From: Bacillota bacterium
Lineage (GTDB): Bacteria > Bacillota_A > Clostridia > Peptostreptococcales > Anaerovoracaceae
Direction: 5' to 3'
Length of the DNA: 6,527 nucleotides
Assembly: GCA_017437925.1 (NCBI GenBank)
Contig: JAFRWQ010000042.1
Location: forward strand, 1-6,527
The notes below the pieces were generated by a model, which had not been told where the DNA came from, did no database searches, and saw only the letters and a list, made by a program, of their open reading frames with translations. Both the position numbers and the translations under genes were made by a program. Shown here one piece after another: positions 5,504 to 6,527 of this stretch. How positions within the stretch are numbered: position 1 is the stretch's first letter; each line of letters begins with the position of its first letter.

Positions 5504-6424
5504 CTAGCAGGTCTTGGCGAAGGCTTCGATGATCTCCACCAGCTCGCCGCCTATGCCCTTCTGGGCTTCCTTGGTGCCGGAACCGATGTGGGGAGTGCAG
5601 GACACGTGGGGATGAGCGATCAGCTCGGGGTTTGAGATGGACTCGGTCATGTAGACGTCGAGTCCGGCGCCCATCACCTTTCCGCTGTTGAGGGCCTCGA
5701 GGAGAGCGGCCTCGTCAACGTTGGAACCTCTGGAGGTGTTGACGATGATGACTCCGTCCTTCATCTTGGCGATGTTGTCCTTGTCGATGAGGGCTCCGCC
5801 GTTGACAGCGGGAGCGTGTACGCTGATCACGTCGGCGCAGGCGAGGAGCTCGTCCATCTCGACGTACTTCATGCCCATCTTCTCTTCGATGCCGGGAACG
5901 TGGAAGATATCAAAGGCGACTACGTTCATTCCGAAGGCCTTGGCGATCTCGCCCAGTCTCTGTCCGATGCGGCCGAAGCCCACGATGCCCAGGGTCTTGC
6001 CCTTGAGCTCGATGCCCTTGGAATAAGCCTTCTTCTCCCACTGACCGTTGCGCATGGTGTAGCCGGAGATGGAGATGTTTCTGGCGACGGAGAGGATGTG
6101 GCCCATGGCCAGCTCGGCGACTGCGTTCTGAGCGGAACGCGGAGTGTTCTTTACCTGGAATCCGCAGGCGGTGGCGTAGGGAACGTCGATGTTGTCGAGG
6201 CCTACTCCGGCGCGGATTATCATCTTAAGGTTGGTGCCCTTGAGGCTGTCGAGCAGGGCGTGATCCCTGAGCTTGGTGGCGCTGCGGACTACGACTACGT
6301 CGAAATCCTTGAGGCCTTCGGCCAGCTCGGCGGGCTCATAGAACTTTTCAACTACTTCGAAACCGTCTGCGGTGAGCTTCTTTACTGCGGAAGCGTCGAT
6401 ACCGTCGGTAGCAAGAATGCGCAT
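5504..6424 (-). CDS. serA: D-3-phosphoglycerate dehydrogenase, short form without ACT domain
   Basis: 306 residues from the ATG at 6422–6424. It oxidises 3-phosphoglycerate to 3-phosphohydroxypyruvate with NAD, the first step of serine synthesis. The NAD fold has GFGRIG (149–154) and D172 at the end of the second strand, which favours NAD over NADP. The catalytic triad of D-2-hydroxyacid dehydrogenases is visible: R232 (in NTSRG), E261 (in MTESI) and H279 (in TPHIG). Substrate-side elements RSATKL (48–53) and RAGVGLDNID (71–80) are present, and GTKEAQ (283–288) is typical of SerA. The protein ends soon after the last helix, with no intervening or ACT domain, so serine feedback through an ACT domain is not expected. 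An in-frame TTG at 6445 is rejected as the start because the AAAGGAG site lies downstream of it. The gene starts 41 bases after serC. Confidence 0.93.
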   Translation of the reverse strand: MRILATDGIDASAVKKLTADGFEVVEKFYEPAELAEGLKDFDVVVVRSATKLRDHALLDSLKGTNLKMIIRAGVGLDNIDVPYATACGFQVKNTPRSAQNAVAELAMGHILSVARNISISGYTMRNGQWEKKAYSKGIELKGKTLGIVGFGRIGQRLGEIAKAFGMNVVAFDIFHVPGIEEKMGMKYVEMDELLACADVISVHAPAVNGGALIDKDNIAKMKDGVIIVNTSRGSNVDEAALLEALNSGKVMGAGLDVYMTESISNPELIAHPHVSCTPHIGSGTKEAQKGIGGELVEIIEAFAKTC

Positions 6425-6435
6425 GGTGGTTATTT

Positions 6436-6442
6436 CTCCTTT
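6436..6442 (-). promoter_or_regulatory. Shine-Dalgarno site that decides the serA start
   Basis: AAAGGAG on the minus strand lies 11 bases before the ATG at 6422–6424 and after the alternative TTG at 6443–6445. It therefore supports the ATG and rules out the longer reading. The spacing is slightly long but workable. Confidence 0.65.
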
Positions 6443-6465
6443 CAAACTGAGCTTATATCTTTAAC

Positions 6466-6527
6466 TTAAGCGTGCTCTTCCTCGAACTTCTTCATGAAGG
6501 CTACCAGAGCCTCGACGCCGTCCTTGG
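6466..6527 (-). CDS. serC: Phosphoserine aminotransferase, last 19 codons only
   Basis: The frame enters from the right edge and ends with TAA at 6466–6468. The visible residues, KDGVEALVAFMKKFEEEHA, match the C-terminal helix of SerC as found in Clostridia. SerC converts phosphohydroxypyruvate and glutamate to phosphoserine and 2-oxoglutarate, using PLP. It lies directly upstream of serA in the same direction, the common clostridial order. Too little is present to see any catalytic residue, so the call rests on this short match plus context. Confidence 0.75.
   Translation of the reverse strand, partial: KDGVEALVAFMKKFEEEHA

Noticed and set aside
4192..5532. 446-codon open frame on the plus strand, opposite the DUF1015 gene
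   Set aside because: It mirrors the whole DUF1015 gene, is low in complexity (rich in Gly, Val, Leu, Asp), has no recognisable family, and would run through the terminator and ribosome site. It is a by-product of GC-rich codon use.
6443..6445. TTG at 6445 as a longer serA start
   Set aside because: The AAAGGAG ribosome site would fall inside the coding region, and the SerA family starts near the MRILATDG ATG.
6425..6465. Possible promoter between serC and serA (GATATAAG on the minus strand)
   Set aside because: The -10-like TATAAG has no matching -35 at proper spacing, and the 41-base gap fits an ordinary operon junction.
5816..6469. 217-codon open frame on the plus strand, opposite serA
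   Set aside because: It is the antisense shadow of a gene with an intact NAD-binding motif and catalytic triad.

Overview
This window looks like chromosomal DNA from a GC-rich member of the Clostridia or a close Firmicutes relative. Three things suggest this: the gene order tmk–holB–ricT(yaaT)–trmN6(yabB), which is a thinned version of the B. subtilis tmk–yaaQ–yaaR–holB–yaaT–yabA–yabB cluster; a serC–serA–DUF1015 cluster of the kind common in Clostridia; and strong AGGAGG-type ribosome binding sites. The assignment is by gene order and protein character only, with no search behind it. Arginine is mostly encoded by AGG/AGA even though the DNA is GC-rich, which may help place the lineage. I see no mobile element, CRISPR array, rRNA or tRNA.

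Layout. (1) Positions 1–591, plus strand: the 3' part of a gene whose product resembles the C-terminal end of long clostridial glutamine synthetases (moderate confidence). (2) 592–698: a convergent intergenic region with a long hairpin that can terminate transcription from both sides. (3) 4078 down to 699, minus strand: a tightly packed five-gene unit with overlapping or nearly touching genes. In transcription order it holds a 79-residue single-pass membrane protein of unknown function, tmk (thymidylate kinase), holB (DNA polymerase III delta'), ricT (PSP1-domain iron-sulfur protein) and trmN6 (tRNA adenine-N6 methyltransferase). (4) 4079–4206: a compact regulatory junction. It holds the intrinsic terminator of the upstream unit, directly followed by an extended -10 promoter for the tmk unit. 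(5) 6527 down to 4207, minus strand: the last codons of serC, then serA, then a DUF1015 gene, forming a serine-biosynthesis operon.

How they work together. SerA and SerC carry out the first two steps of the phosphorylated serine pathway (3-phosphoglycerate to phosphohydroxypyruvate to phosphoserine). The DUF1015 protein is the uncharacterised third member of that operon and occupies the place where a phosphoserine-handling enzyme might be expected. The second operon combines dTTP precursor supply, the replication clamp loader, an RNA-processing/developmental regulator and a tRNA modification enzyme. It is a housekeeping set, except for its small membrane-protein leader gene.

This is mostly an ordinary core region. 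The parts most worth a second look are the DUF1015 protein and the 79-residue membrane protein.
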